A stretch of 64,000 nucleotides of DNA from Leifsonia sp. AG29 (GTDB lineage: Bacteria > Actinomycetota > Actinomycetes > Actinomycetales > Microbacteriaceae), in the NCBI RefSeq assembly GCF_009765225.1, contig NZ_VMSF01000001.1, forward strand, positions 1,860,001 through 1,924,000, in the 5' to 3' direction. Positions 1 through 10,765 of this stretch are shown in pieces (the first letter of the stretch is position 1; every line of letters begins with the position of its first letter). The position numbers and the translations under genes were made by a program. The notes beneath the pieces were generated by a model that was not told the origin of the DNA, made no database searches, and was given only the letters and a program-made list of their open reading frames with translations.

Positions 1-83
1 ACCTCCGCGGCGAGCTGGACCAGTTCGCGGTCCGTCAGCCGGTCGAGGTCGCGGGGACCGTGGATGGTCTCGAGGATGCCCAT
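1..83 (-). CDS. dxs: 1-deoxy-D-xylulose-5-phosphate synthase, N-terminal fragment
   Basis: Only the first 27 codons are inside the window, read leftwards from the ATG at 83; the gene continues past base 1. The encoded start (MGILETIHGPRDLDRLTDRE) matches the N-terminus of actinobacterial Dxs, which typically reads like 'LLE.I..P.DL..L...L..LA.EIR'. Dxs condenses pyruvate and glyceraldehyde 3-phosphate in the first step of the non-mevalonate isoprenoid pathway, using thiamine diphosphate. No catalytic motif is visible because of the truncation. The gene lies downstream of acnA in the same direction and is separated from it by a strong terminator, so it probably has its own promoter between 84 and 112. 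The identification rests on a short peptide and on the common acnA-dxs gene order. Confidence 0.75.
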   Translation of the reverse strand, partial: MGILETIHGPRDLDRLTDRELVQLAAE

Positions 84-112
84 AGCTTCGAGTGTAGGCG
101 CGCTGCAATGAA

Positions 113-145
113 GGGAGGCTCGGAACGTGCGGTTCCGAGCCTCCC
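113..145 (-). terminator. Intrinsic terminator of acnA
   Basis: A perfect 14-bp inverted repeat (113-126 paired with 132-145) has a 5-nt loop. It starts 16 bp beyond the aconitase stop codon. Read on the minus strand, the stem is followed by TTCATTG, a modest T-rich tail. It separates acnA from dxs. Confidence 0.85.
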
Positions 146-161
146 CTTGACAGCCGCCTGC

Positions 162-2972
<2,811 letters not shown>

Positions 2973-3079
2973 AATGCCCTCTCCTTCATCGGCAGGCGAT
3001 GTTCGCGCACGCCTTGTCCATCCTCGTCGTCCGCCGGAGCGTTCTTCCAGCAAGGCAAGCCTAAGTCTTCCAGGCGGAT

Positions 3080-3103
3080 ATTTATCTCGACGTCAAGATA
3101 AAT
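3080..3103. promoter_or_regulatory. Candidate MarR-type operator upstream of aconitase
   Basis: This is a 24-bp palindrome with 11 of 12 positions paired. The half-sites are ATTTATCT and AGATAAAT around a GACGTC core. It lies between the ctpE stop and the acnA start, in an A+T-rich patch unusual for this genome. Palindromes of this size suit winged-helix dimers. In Streptomyces the MarR protein TamR controls aconitase, but I cannot confirm that this sequence matches the TamR consensus. The minus strand also carries TTGACG inside the palindrome, which could serve as a -35 element. Confidence 0.55.
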
Positions 3104-3112
3104 CTAGCACGG

Positions 3113-5488
3113 TCAGACCCGGTCGAAGACCAGTCCCCGCCGTTTCGCGAACCGGTAGAAGACCTCGATGCCGACCGCCCCCACGGCGCCCACCGCGATG
3201 CCCCAGAGAAGGGAGAGGTCGAGCTGCAGATGCATCATGAAGAACTCCGCCGTGGACGGCACGACGCACACCAGGGCGAAGACCCCGGCGACGGCGCCGA
3301 GGAGCGCCCAGCGCCAGGCGGTGAGCGGGCGCGTGAGCACGCCGAGGATCCAGAGCGACACGCAGAACAGGGCCACGGTCGTCACGCTGCGGGCCTCGTG
3401 CAGCGGGATCGACCGGTGCAGCGGGGCGTACGCCGCGATCGCCGTCGCCCCGGCGATGAGGCCCGTGGGGACCGAGTACCGGAGGATGCGGTGCAGCACG
3501 CCGGGCGTGTAGATGCGGCGGTTCGGCGCGAGCGCCAGGAAGAACGAGGGGATGCCGATGGCGAGCGTCGAGACGAGCGTCAGCTGGCGCGGCAGGAAGG
3601 GGAACGGCCACAGCAGGACTGCGCTCACGAGGGCGAGGAGGATCCCGTAGGTCGTCTTCGCCAGGAAGATGTTCGAGACGCGCTCCACGTTGGCGATCAC
3701 GCGGCGTCCGGACGCGAGGACGTTCGGCAGCCGGTCGAACCGGTCGTCGAGGAGGACGACCCGCGAGACGGCCTTCGTGGCGGCCGTTCCGCTGCCCATG
3801 GCGATGCCGAGGTCGGCGTCCTTCACGGCCATCGCGTCGTTGACGCCGTCGCCCGTCATCGCGACGGTGCGGCCCGCCTCCTTGAGCAGTCGTACCGCCG
3901 CGCGCTTCTGGTCGGGGCTGACCCTCCCGAGCACGCTCGCCGAGGCCAGCGCTTCGGCGAGCTCCTCGTCGGTGTGCAGTGTCGACGCGTCGATGGTGGC
4001 ACCCTCGAGCCCGAGCGAACCGGCGATGGCCGCGACGGTGACCGGGTTGTCGCCCGACATCACGACGACGCGGACGGACTGCTCGGCGAAGTACCGCAGG
4101 GTCTCCGGGGCCTCGGGACGCAGGTCCTCCCCCAGCACCACGAGGAGGGCCGGCTCGACGGGTGTCCCGCCGAGCGGCGCGTGAGCGCCCTCGGGGAGAC
4201 CGCGCGGGGCCCGGCCGAGGGCGAGGACGCGCCTCCCGGTCGCGGCGATCGCCATCGCGCGCTCGAGCGGCTCCGGGTGTCCCTCGAGGACCCGCTCGGG
4301 TGCTCCGAGGACCCAGGAGGTCTCGGCACCGTCGACGGTCATCGTGAGGCCGCTGTACTTCGTGGCCGAGCTGAACGGGATGCGGCGGCCGACCCGGAAC
4401 CGGTCGCTCCGGAACCGCGACCCGAGGATCCCCGAGGTGGCGTTGCCGGCGTCGTCGGCGCCGAAGGCGGCGAGCGCCGTCTCCGCGAGACGCGGGTCGA
4501 CTCCCCCGGGGAGCTCCTCCACACCGTGGAGCGTCAGCTCGCCCGAGGTGAGGGTCCCGGTCTTGTCGAGGCACAGCACGTCGACGCGAGCCAGGACCTC
4601 CACGGCGGCCAGCTCCTGCACGAGGACCTTGCGCGAGGCGAGCTGGATCGCTGCGACGCCGAAGGCGAGGCTCGTGAGGAGGACCAGCCCCTCGGGGATC
4701 ATGCCGACGACCGCGGCGACGGCATCGAGGAGGGCGCGCCGCCACCCGTCGCCCGCGAACAGCGTGGCGAACCCGCCGTAGGTGAAGACCCGCCCGACGA
4801 GCGTGATCAGGATGAGGGGACCGAGCAGCCACGAGAGGTAGACGAGGATGCGGTTGGTCGCCTCCCGGAGCTCGGAACGCACGAGCGAGTGCTTGCGGAT
4901 CTCGCTGGTGAGACGGCTGGCGTACGAGTCGGCGCCGACCGCCGTCACGACGGCGAAGCCGGTTCCGCTCGCCACGTGCGAGCCCGACAGGAGGAGCGCC
5001 CCGTCGTCCTTGAAGACGGGGTCCGACTCGCCCGTCAGCATCGACTCGTCGAGGGACAGCCCGGTGCTCTCGACGACCGTGGCGTCCGCGGGGATCTGGT
5101 CGCCCGGGCGCAGGACGAGCAGGTCGTCGAGGACCACGTCCTCCAGGGCGACCGTGACCACCTCGCCGTCGCGCCGGACCCGGCTGTGCGGGGCCGCGAG
5201 CAGGGCGGCGCGGTCGAGCACGCGCTTCGCGCGGTACTCCTGCACGATGCCGATCAGCGCGTTGACGACGACGATTCCGAAGAAGAAGCCGTCGCGGAGG
5301 TCGCCGAGGAGGAGCACCACGACGAAGCACGCCGTCAGGATGCCGTTGAACAGCGTGAAGATGTTCTCGCGCAGGATGTCGGAGACCGACCGGGAGCTCG
5401 GCTGATGCTGGGTGTTGACCCGGCCGTCCTCACGGCGACGGGCGACCTCGGCGGTGCTCAGCCCCTCCCTGATCCCCTCGCTCAGCAT
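3113..5488 (-). CDS. ctpE: P-type cation-transporting ATPase, CtpE family
   Basis: A 791-residue P-type ATPase of the inner membrane. The signature motifs are in order: LTGES (about 151-155, actuator domain), PEGL (about 265-268, in a membrane helix), DKTGT with the phosphorylated Asp308, and TGDGVND (hinge). About ten hydrophobic segments are spread as two before the actuator domain, two around PEGL and six at the C-terminus. The overall sequence and the QELAAVE..ARVDVLCLDKTGTLT block resemble mycobacterial CtpE, reported to take part in calcium uptake, so calcium is the best substrate guess. The CPC/SPC heavy-metal motif and N-terminal metal-binding domain are absent, arguing against Cu or Zn export. 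It is 15 bp downstream of the DUF3159 gene and probably in the same operon. Confidence 0.85.
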   Translation of the reverse strand: MLSEGIREGLSTAEVARRREDGRVNTQHQPSSRSVSDILRENIFTLFNGILTACFVVVLLLGDLRDGFFFGIVVVNALIGIVQEYRAKRVLDRAALLAAPHSRVRRDGEVVTVALEDVVLDDLLVLRPGDQIPADATVVESTGLSLDESMLTGESDPVFKDDGALLLSGSHVASGTGFAVVTAVGADSYASRLTSEIRKHSLVRSELREATNRILVYLSWLLGPLILITLVGRVFTYGGFATLFAGDGWRRALLDAVAAVVGMIPEGLVLLTSLAFGVAAIQLASRKVLVQELAAVEVLARVDVLCLDKTGTLTSGELTLHGVEELPGGVDPRLAETALAAFGADDAGNATSGILGSRFRSDRFRVGRRIPFSSATKYSGLTMTVDGAETSWVLGAPERVLEGHPEPLERAMAIAATGRRVLALGRAPRGLPEGAHAPLGGTPVEPALLVVLGEDLRPEAPETLRYFAEQSVRVVVMSGDNPVTVAAIAGSLGLEGATIDASTLHTDEELAEALASASVLGRVSPDQKRAAVRLLKEAGRTVAMTGDGVNDAMAVKDADLGIAMGSGTAATKAVSRVVLLDDRFDRLPNVLASGRRVIANVERVSNIFLAKTTYGILLALVSAVLLWPFPFLPRQLTLVSTLAIGIPSFFLALAPNRRIYTPGVLHRILRYSVPTGLIAGATAIAAYAPLHRSIPLHEARSVTTVALFCVSLWILGVLTRPLTAWRWALLGAVAGVFALVCVVPSTAEFFMMHLQLDLSLLWGIAVGAVGAVGIEVFYRFAKRRGLVFDRV

Positions 5489-5503
5489 CCGCCGTGACCC
5501 CGA

Positions 5504-6274
5504 CTAGTCGCCGGCCCGGCCGGGGCCGGCCTCGGGTCTGGGCTTCGAACCCGGGTCCGGGAACTGCTGCTTCACGACGAACCAGGTCACGAGCAGCAGG
5601 GGCGCATAGAGCGGGACGCCCATCAGCAGCTTCGTGAGCGCGAGGGCGCTCGTCGCGGCGTCGGTGTGCGCGAGGTAGAGCGGAACCTGGACCAGCAGGC
5701 GCGCCGCGAAGAGCAGGAGCCAGAGGAAGGTCAGCGCCTGCATCACCCGGAACTTCGCGCGGATCGACCGCCATGCGACGCCGTCGCCCATGAGATACCC
5801 GGCTGCCAGTCCGATGATGGGCCAGCGGACGAGCATCGAGATGAGGAGCGCCGCGGCGTACGCCGCGTTCGTCCAGATGCCGAGGAGGAAGTTGTCCTCG
5901 CCGCGGCCCGTGATGAGCGCCAGGATGGCGGACAGCCCGACCCCGATGAGCCCGGCGATGGCCTGTGTCACCGGCGTGCGCCCGACGAGGCGCAGAGCGG
6001 TGAAGACCACCGCGACGAGCACGGACAGACCGATCGACAGCGGGACGCTCTGCGTGAACGTGAAGACGATGAGGAAGACGAGGCCCGGGAGGACCGTCTC
6101 GCAGAGCCCGCGGATGCCGCCGAGAGCGCCGAGGAGCGCCCGGCCCGTGGGGGCCTCGTCGCCGGCGAGCCGCCCCAGGGCGGAGCGACGGGCCGCGGCG
6201 GCGATGCTCTCGGAGAGACCTGCGGGAGGCACGCCCTCCGAGTCCCTCTGCGGCGGGGTCCGATCGTCCGTCAT
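5504..6274 (-). CDS. DUF3159 family membrane protein
   Basis: A 256-residue integral membrane protein. The N-terminal 45 residues are polar. They are followed by paired hydrophobic helices from about residue 60 to 235, then a charged Pro/Arg-rich tail. The GRTPVTQAIAGLIGVG region and the pattern of six short helices fit DUF3159, a family restricted to Actinobacteria and usually found near dut. The molecular function is unknown. The gene sits 8 bp after the DUF3710 gene and 15 bp before ctpE, so dut-DUF3710-DUF3159-ctpE looks like one transcription unit. No catalytic motif is visible. Confidence 0.85.
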   Translation of the reverse strand: MTDDRTPPQRDSEGVPPAGLSESIAAAARRSALGRLAGDEAPTGRALLGALGGIRGLCETVLPGLVFLIVFTFTQSVPLSIGLSVLVAVVFTALRLVGRTPVTQAIAGLIGVGLSAILALITGRGEDNFLLGIWTNAAYAAALLISMLVRWPIIGLAAGYLMGDGVAWRSIRAKFRVMQALTFLWLLLFAARLLVQVPLYLAHTDAATSALALTKLLMGVPLYAPLLLVTWFVVKQQFPDPGSKPRPEAGPGRAGD

Positions 6275-6282
6275 GGTGCGCC

Positions 6283-6933
6283 TCAGAGCGAGGAGTAGCC
6301 GCTGTCCGGACCGGTGGCCGGCGCCGCCGGCATGCGGAGCGGGATCAGATCGCGCGGAGGCATGGGCACCGACCCGCGGACGACGACGATGCTGCGGAAC
6401 AGGTCCTCCACCAGGGCCGCCGCCTCCGGCTTCACGGCGGCGTCGCCCGCGATGACGCCGCGGAGGAACCAGCGCGGGCCGTCCACGCCGATGAACCGCG
6501 CGACACGGGTCTCGCCGGGGGCGCCCTGCGGTGCGGCGACCGGGATCTCGGCGACGAGTTCGGGGCCGAACGCGCCGTCGCGCTCGGTGACCCGGCCGCC
6601 CTGCCGCTGGACCTGGTCCGCGATCTGCTCGCGGATCTCATGCCAGAGACCGGTGGAGCGCGGCGCCGCGAACGGCTGGACCTGGAGGGTCGACCCGGCG
6701 TAGTCGAGCCCGACGGCCACCACCCGTTGCGACTCCTCCTCGACCTCGAGGCGGAGGTGCAGACCCTCGCGCGGCAGGATCTTGACGCCCCCGAGGTCGA
6801 CGTACGGGCGGACCGCGTTGGCCTCGCTCTCGTCGAGCGGGCCCTCGGTGGCGCGGTCCTCGGGCGCCGACTTCTCGGTCGCTCCGGAGACGTCGCGTCC
6901 CTCCAGCTCGCCGGGGGTGGTGCTGTCGCTCAC
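6283..6933 (-). CDS. DUF3710 domain-containing protein
   Basis: A soluble 216-residue protein with no signal peptide or membrane segment. Residues 1-40 are acidic and probably disordered. The core (about 42-195) contains RPYVDLGGVKILP and the GPRWFLRGVIAG block typical of DUF3710, an actinobacterial family of unknown function encoded next to dut. The start ATG overlaps the dut stop (ATGA), indicating translational coupling to the dUTPase. The same gene order is known in mycobacteria, where a DUF3710 protein also sits beside dut. No enzymatic residues can be assigned. Confidence 0.88.
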   Translation of the reverse strand: MSDSTTPGELEGRDVSGATEKSAPEDRATEGPLDESEANAVRPYVDLGGVKILPREGLHLRLEVEEESQRVVAVGLDYAGSTLQVQPFAAPRSTGLWHEIREQIADQVQRQGGRVTERDGAFGPELVAEIPVAAPQGAPGETRVARFIGVDGPRWFLRGVIAGDAAVKPEAAALVEDLFRSIVVVRGSVPMPPRDLIPLRMPAAPATGPDSGYSSL

Positions 6934-7388
6934 GCGTGTTCTCCTGACTGGGTCACTGTGTAGCCGGACGAGCCGAAGCCCGCGGTGCCGCGGTGGCTGT
7001 CCGGCAGGGCGTCGACGGGGATGAACCGGGCGCGCGTGACCGGCATGACGATCAGCTGGGCGATCCGGTCGCCGACGGCGATATCGTACGGCATCGACCT
7101 GTCCGTGTTCAGGAGGGTCACCCGGATCTCTCCGCGGTATCCCGCGTCGACCGTGCCCGGGGCGTTGACGATCGTGATGCCGTGCTTCATCGCCAGTCCG
7201 CTTCGCGGGACCACGAAGGCGGCGTACCCCTCCGGCAGCGCGATCGAGACGCCGGTCGGCATCGTGAAGCGCTCCCCCGGCCCGAGCGTGACGGCCTCGG
7301 CGGCACTCAGGTCGGCGCCGGCATCGCCCGGGTGGGCGTAGACGGGGAGGCGGGAGGCGATGATCGGCAGGTCGACGGAGTCGGTCAC
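6930..7388 (-). CDS. dut: Deoxyuridine 5'-triphosphate nucleotidohydrolase (dUTPase)
   Basis: A 152-residue trimeric dUTPase. It hydrolyses dUTP to dUMP and pyrophosphate, keeping uracil out of DNA and supplying dUMP for thymidylate synthase (thyA at 56.5 kb). All five family motifs are present in order: AGADLSA, PRSGLA, GTVDAGYRGE (catalytic Asp and uracil-binding Tyr), GDRIAQL, and the C-terminal RGTAGFGSSG loop. The start is a GTG at 7388, placed 6 nt after TAGCCT, which is the leaderless pattern seen many times in this window; no Shine-Dalgarno sequence is present. It is the first gene of the dut-DUF3710-DUF3159 operon and diverges from the DUF3093 gene. Confidence 0.97.
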   Translation of the reverse strand: MTDSVDLPIIASRLPVYAHPGDAGADLSAAEAVTLGPGERFTMPTGVSIALPEGYAAFVVPRSGLAMKHGITIVNAPGTVDAGYRGEIRVTLLNTDRSMPYDIAVGDRIAQLIVMPVTRARFIPVDALPDSHRGTAGFGSSGYTVTQSGEHA

Positions 7389-7394
7389 GTGTCG

Positions 7395-7400
7395 AGGCTA
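7395..7400 (-). promoter_or_regulatory. -10 element of leaderless dut
   Basis: TAGCCT on the minus strand ends 6 nt before the GTG start codon. Transcription would therefore begin at or next to the start codon. Confidence 0.55.
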
Positions 7401-7427
7401 ATGCAGAAGTCTGATCGAATAGGGGGC

Positions 7428-7874
7428 ATGGACCTGTACCGCGAACGGCTCTGGGCGACTCCCTGGCTCTTCATCTCCACGCTGCTCGTCATCCCGGCGG
7501 TGATCCTGGTGTTCGCGCCGATCAACCTCGCGGTCGGGATCGTCCTCGGCATCGCGTTCTACGTCGCGTTCGTCGTCTTCCTGCTCGCCACCGCGCCGAC
7601 GATCCGCGTGACGAAGGAGGAGCTCGTGGCGGGCCGTGCGAGCATCCCGCTCCGCTTCGTCGGGGAGCCTCGCGCCTTCCGCGGCGACGCCGCCGTGCTC
7701 GAGCGCGGCCAGCGGCTCGACGCCCGCGCGTGGCTCCTCATCCGCGGGTGGGTGAAGCCGGTCGTGAAGATCCCGGTCCTCGACGCGGACGACCCGACGC
7801 CGTACTGGCTCCTGTCAACAAGAAACCCGGACCGTCTGGTCCGGGTTCTCGATGAGGCCCGACTCGCGTCGTAG
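7428..7874 (+). CDS. DUF3093 domain-containing membrane protein
   Basis: A 148-residue protein. Two hydrophobic helices in the first 60 residues (FISTLLVIPAVILVF and VGIVLGIAFYVAFVVFLL) are followed by a soluble domain with RVTKEELVAGRASIPL. This layout, the YRERLW start and the R.PDRLV ending match DUF3093, an actinobacterial family found next to dut. Its function is unknown. I chose the ATG at 7428, preceded by a G-rich stretch; an ATG at 7401 would add nine residues and overlap the dut promoter. The 3' end of the coding region contains a 10-bp inverted repeat that acts as a terminator for the opposing DUF4193 gene. Confidence 0.85.
   Translation: MDLYRERLWATPWLFISTLLVIPAVILVFAPINLAVGIVLGIAFYVAFVVFLLATAPTIRVTKEELVAGRASIPLRFVGEPRAFRGDAAVLERGQRLDARAWLLIRGWVKPVVKIPVLDADDPTPYWLLSTRNPDRLVRVLDEARLAS
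7815..7847 (-). terminator. Terminator of the DUF4193 gene, embedded in the DUF3093 coding sequence
   Basis: A perfect 10-bp stem (7824-7833 with 7838-7847) and a 4-nt loop are followed on the minus strand by TTTCTTGTT. It starts 52 bp beyond the DUF4193 stop codon and lies fully inside the last codons of the convergent DUF3093 gene, where it encodes RNPDRLVRVL. Confidence 0.8.
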
Positions 7875-7898
7875 CCGTGCGGTGCTCGGGGTGCGCTG

Positions 7899-8192
7899 TT
7901 ACGCGGCGCACTCCACGCAGATCGGTCCGAGCTTCGTCTCGTGGTCGATCTGGGAGCGGTGCTTGACCAGGAAGCAGTTCACGCAGGTGAACTCATCCGC
8001 CTGGGGGGGCAGCACGACGACGTCGAGGTCGAGGTCCGAGAGGTCGGCGCCGGGGAGCTCGTACCCGCCCGGGTTGTCGGCGTCCTCGACGTCGACCACC
8101 CCGGACATCTTGTCCGGAACTCGCTCCTTGAGGGCCTCGATCGACTCGGAGTCGTCCTCGGTCTTCCGCGGTGCGTCGTAATCCGTTGCCAT
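7899..8192 (-). CDS. DUF4193 zinc-ribbon-like small protein
   Basis: A 97-residue acidic protein beginning MATDYDAPRK, the standard start of DUF4193. The C-terminus carries CVNC about 25 residues before a final CVEC, giving a four-cysteine zinc-binding site. The middle (DLSDLDLDVVVLPPQADEF) is typical of the family. The family is conserved across Actinobacteria near dut and sepH and is of unknown function. An alternative ATG two codons upstream (8198) has a better spaced GAGAAG; the family N-terminus favours 8192. Transcription ends at a hairpin inside the neighbouring gene. Confidence 0.88.
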   Translation of the reverse strand: MATDYDAPRKTEDDSESIEALKERVPDKMSGVVDVEDADNPGGYELPGADLSDLDLDVVVLPPQADEFTCVNCFLVKHRSQIDHETKLGPICVECAA

Positions 8193-8397
8193 GCCCATCC
8201 ACTTCTCGTACGTAACGGCCGATTCTCGCAATCGGCGGCCATAGTTTGCATCAAGCGCACCCGAATAGCAAAACCATGGAGGTGCCTCTCAGCGACTGCT
8301 CGGTCATCAACTTCCGGCACGCCCTGCGTATTCCCCGTAAAGCCCCCTTTCTCGTGGCATCCTGACCGTCGTACGCACGAGCTCGGAAGGCATCCAC

Positions 8398-9531
8398 ATG
8401 CAGGATTTGAAGGTCATCGGGGTCGAGAACGGCGCGCTCGTCGCCGTCGGCGACGACGGTGAGCGATTCCGCATCGCCGTCGACGAGGCCTTGCAGTCGA
8501 AGGTCAGGCAGGTGAGGCAGCAGGCCTCCGCGCAGGGACCCAAGCTGTCCCCCCGCGAGATCCAGGCCCACATCCGCTCCGGCATGTCCGCGGAGGACGT
8601 CGCCGCGGTCACCGGCGCGCCGCTCGACTACGTTCAGCGCTTCGAGGGCCCGATCGTGGCCGAGCGCGAGCACATCGTCGCCAGCGCTCTCAGCGTGCCC
8701 GTCCACACTGCGGACAGCGTCGACCCGCTCGGCGAGGGCGACACGTTCGGCTCGGTCATCCGCGACCGCCTCGCCTCCCTGGGCGTCTCGGGAGAGCGGT
8801 GGGCGAGCTGGAAGGACAGCGAGACCGGCTGGATCGTCAAGCTCGAGTTCACCGCCGACACGATCGATCACGATGCGCGCTGGTCGTACGACGCGCGCAA
8901 GCACGCGCTCGCCCCGATCAACTCGGAGGCGACCACGCTCTCGCAGGCGGGTGAGCTGCGCGGAGGCGCCCTCATCCCGAGGCTGCGCGCCGTGCTCCCC
9001 CACGAGGGCGAGCCCGACACCTCCCGGTTCGACAGCGGCGCGTTCAGCTTCCCGGAGCCGATCGCCGACCTCGCCGGCCCCGAGATCACCATGCCCATCG
9101 AGCCACTGCCCCCGGCGCGACCGTTCTCCGGCAACAACTCGATCGCCCCGTCGGCCATCAAGCGCGCCGACGAGACGCCTCCGCGCGATCTGCACCAGAC
9201 CGCCGACCTGCTGGAGGCGCTGCGCCGCCGCCGGGGCGAGCGGGAGGCGGCGAGCTACGAAGACGAGGCCGCACCGGCGCTGCACCCCTCCGCGCGTCCG
9301 GTCCGGATCCTGGATGAGCCGCTGACGCTGCCCGAACCCGAGGGCCGCCCTCAGCCGCCGCTCGACGAGCCGATCCTTCCGGCTCCCGCGCCCGCGGCCC
9401 CGCCGGCCACCCCGACATCGTCGCTCAACGATTCCGGACCGCAGCCGTCCAGCCGCAAGAAGGGCCGCGCGGCGATGCCGAGCTGGGACGAGATCGTGTT
9501 CGGCGCCCGGACGGACGACGACCTGGCCTGA
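8398..9531 (+). CDS. sepH: Septation protein SepH (DUF3071)
   Basis: A 377-residue cytoplasmic protein. The N-terminal domain (about 1-190) opens with the typical MQDLKVIGVENG and contains a helix-turn-helix stretch (SPREIQAHIRSGMSAEDVAAVTGAPLDYVQRFE), which is the DUF3071 signature. In Streptomyces and mycobacteria SepH binds FtsZ and promotes Z-ring assembly. The C-terminal half is Pro/Glu-rich with basic patches (RRRRGE, SSRKKGRAA) and looks disordered. The start is supported by AAGG 7 nt upstream and by the family N-terminus. It stands alone between divergent DUF4193 and a convergent phosphodiesterase gene. Confidence 0.92.
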   Translation: MQDLKVIGVENGALVAVGDDGERFRIAVDEALQSKVRQVRQQASAQGPKLSPREIQAHIRSGMSAEDVAAVTGAPLDYVQRFEGPIVAEREHIVASALSVPVHTADSVDPLGEGDTFGSVIRDRLASLGVSGERWASWKDSETGWIVKLEFTADTIDHDARWSYDARKHALAPINSEATTLSQAGELRGGALIPRLRAVLPHEGEPDTSRFDSGAFSFPEPIADLAGPEITMPIEPLPPARPFSGNNSIAPSAIKRADETPPRDLHQTADLLEALRRRRGEREAASYEDEAAPALHPSARPVRILDEPLTLPEPEGRPQPPLDEPILPAPAPAAPPATPTSSLNDSGPQPSSRKKGRAAMPSWDEIVFGARTDDDLA

Positions 9532-9560
9532 GCCGCCCGCATTGCGTCAGGCGCTGCGCC

Positions 9561-10694
9561 TCAGGCCGCTGCGCCGAACCGCAGCAGGGGTACGCGCGTC
9601 TCCTCCGGGGTGAGCGAGCCGTGCTGCCCGATCATCGTGCGTCCGGTCCGCGCTGCGTCGCGGGAGTCGTAGTAGGCGATCCGCTTGCGCGCCGCCACCA
9701 GCACGTCGCCGATGCGCGGCCCGACCTCGGCGTCGATCACCGGGCCGAACCAGCCCGCCGCGATGGCCTCGGCGCGAGTGGCGACCCAGGAGCGGTCTCC
9801 CTCCACCTCGCGCCACCGGCCTGCGATGCGATCGACCTGCTCGGGTTGCTCGGCATAGAGATGGAGGAACCGGGGCTCGCCCGCGATCGCGGCCACCCCC
9901 TCCAGCAGGGACGGCGCGGTGTCGAACAGGACGTGCCCGCTCTCCGGCACGTCGACGATGCCGTGGTCGGCGGTGAGCAGTACAGCCTGCCTCGGGCCGA
10001 GCCCTCGAACGAAGGCCGCGACGAGCGAGTCCAGCGTCTCGAGCGCAGCGGTCCACTCGGGCGATTCCCATCCGCGGGCGTGCGCCAGCTGGTCGAGTTC
10101 GGCCACATAGAGATAGGTGAGCGCCGGCCCGCTCGTCCGCAGGACCTCGGCGCCGAGGTCGAAGCGATCCTGCATCGTCCGTCCGCCCGTGAACTCGGCT
10201 CCGCGCAGCACCGCGGCCGTGAATCCGGACCCCTCGTATTTCGGTAGCCCGATCGCCCGCGCGTGTACACCCTGCGCGGCCGCGTCCTCGAACACTGTCC
10301 GCGAGCGCTGCCAGCTCTCGGGCGGCATGAGGTCGTCCCAACCGCTCAGCTGGTTGGTCAGCCTGCCCGCGTCATCCCGGACGCGGTAGCCGACCATGCC
10401 GTGCCGGCCGGGGGAGGTGCCTGTCGTCAGGGTGGTGAGCGCCGCTGCGGTCGTGGTCGGGAAACCGGCGTCGATCGTCGTCGCCTTGCCGAGCAGCGGC
10501 GCCAAGGCGCGGGCATGGCCGGCGCGGGCCCTCAGGGCGGCCGCACCCAGGCCGTCGACCACGACGACGACGACGTGATCGAGCGCCGGGAGCCCCAGGT
10601 CGTTGCGCTCCCCGCTCAGAGCGGCGAGGGAGCTCGGCAGAACCGTGGCGAGGCTCACGGGCGTCGAGAACGCCGCCGGTAGCATGGAGGACAT
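9561..10694 (-). CDS. Alkaline phosphatase superfamily protein (nucleotide pyrophosphatase/phosphodiesterase type)
   Basis: A 377-residue metal-dependent phosphatase or phosphodiesterase. Visible metal and catalytic sites are [10 protein letters not shown] (first metal Asp), [15 protein letters not shown] (Thr nucleophile region, as in NPP enzymes), [13 protein letters not shown] (D..H) and [12 protein letters not shown] (DHG metal site). It lacks a signal peptide, so it probably acts in the cytoplasm; the substrate is unknown. The ATG at 10694 was chosen over 10775 because the longer form would overlap the divergent parC start and add Arg/Gly-rich sequence. No clear ribosome-binding site is seen. 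The promoters of this gene and parC share the 71-bp gap. Confidence 0.85.
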   Translation of the reverse strand: MSSMLPAAFSTPVSLATVLPSSLAALSGERNDLGLPALDHVVVVVVDGLGAAALRARAGHARALAPLLGKATTIDAGFPTTTAAALTTLTTGTSPGRHGMVGYRVRDDAGRLTNQLSGWDDLMPPESWQRSRTVFEDAAAQGVHARAIGLPKYEGSGFTAAVLRGAEFTGGRTMQDRFDLGAEVLRTSGPALTYLYVAELDQLAHARGWESPEWTAALETLDSLVAAFVRGLGPRQAVLLTADHGIVDVPESGHVLFDTAPSLLEGVAAIAGEPRFLHLYAEQPEQVDRIAGRWREVEGDRSWVATRAEAIAAGWFGPVIDAEVGPRIGDVLVAARKRIAYYDSRDAARTGRTMIGQHGSLTPEETRVPLLRFGAAA

Positions 10695-10765
10695 CCGGCC
10701 CAGTCTGTCACAGCCCCCTCTGTCGCAGCGGGGCCGGCCCTGCCGCCCCTCCCGAGAATGCACCC

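Noticed and set aside
3113-5488. CtpE-like ATPase as a copper or zinc exporter
   Set aside because: No CPC/SPC membrane motif and no N-terminal metal-binding domain; overall similarity is to CtpE.
3230-5497. Long plus-strand open frame opposite ctpE (755 codons)
   Set aside because: Antisense shadow; the opposite strand has all P-type ATPase motifs in order.
8276-8365. 29-codon frame with ATG upstream of sepH
   Set aside because: It lacks a ribosome-binding site and a clear -10 at leaderless spacing, and the peptide resembles nothing known; it could be a leader peptide but support is too thin.
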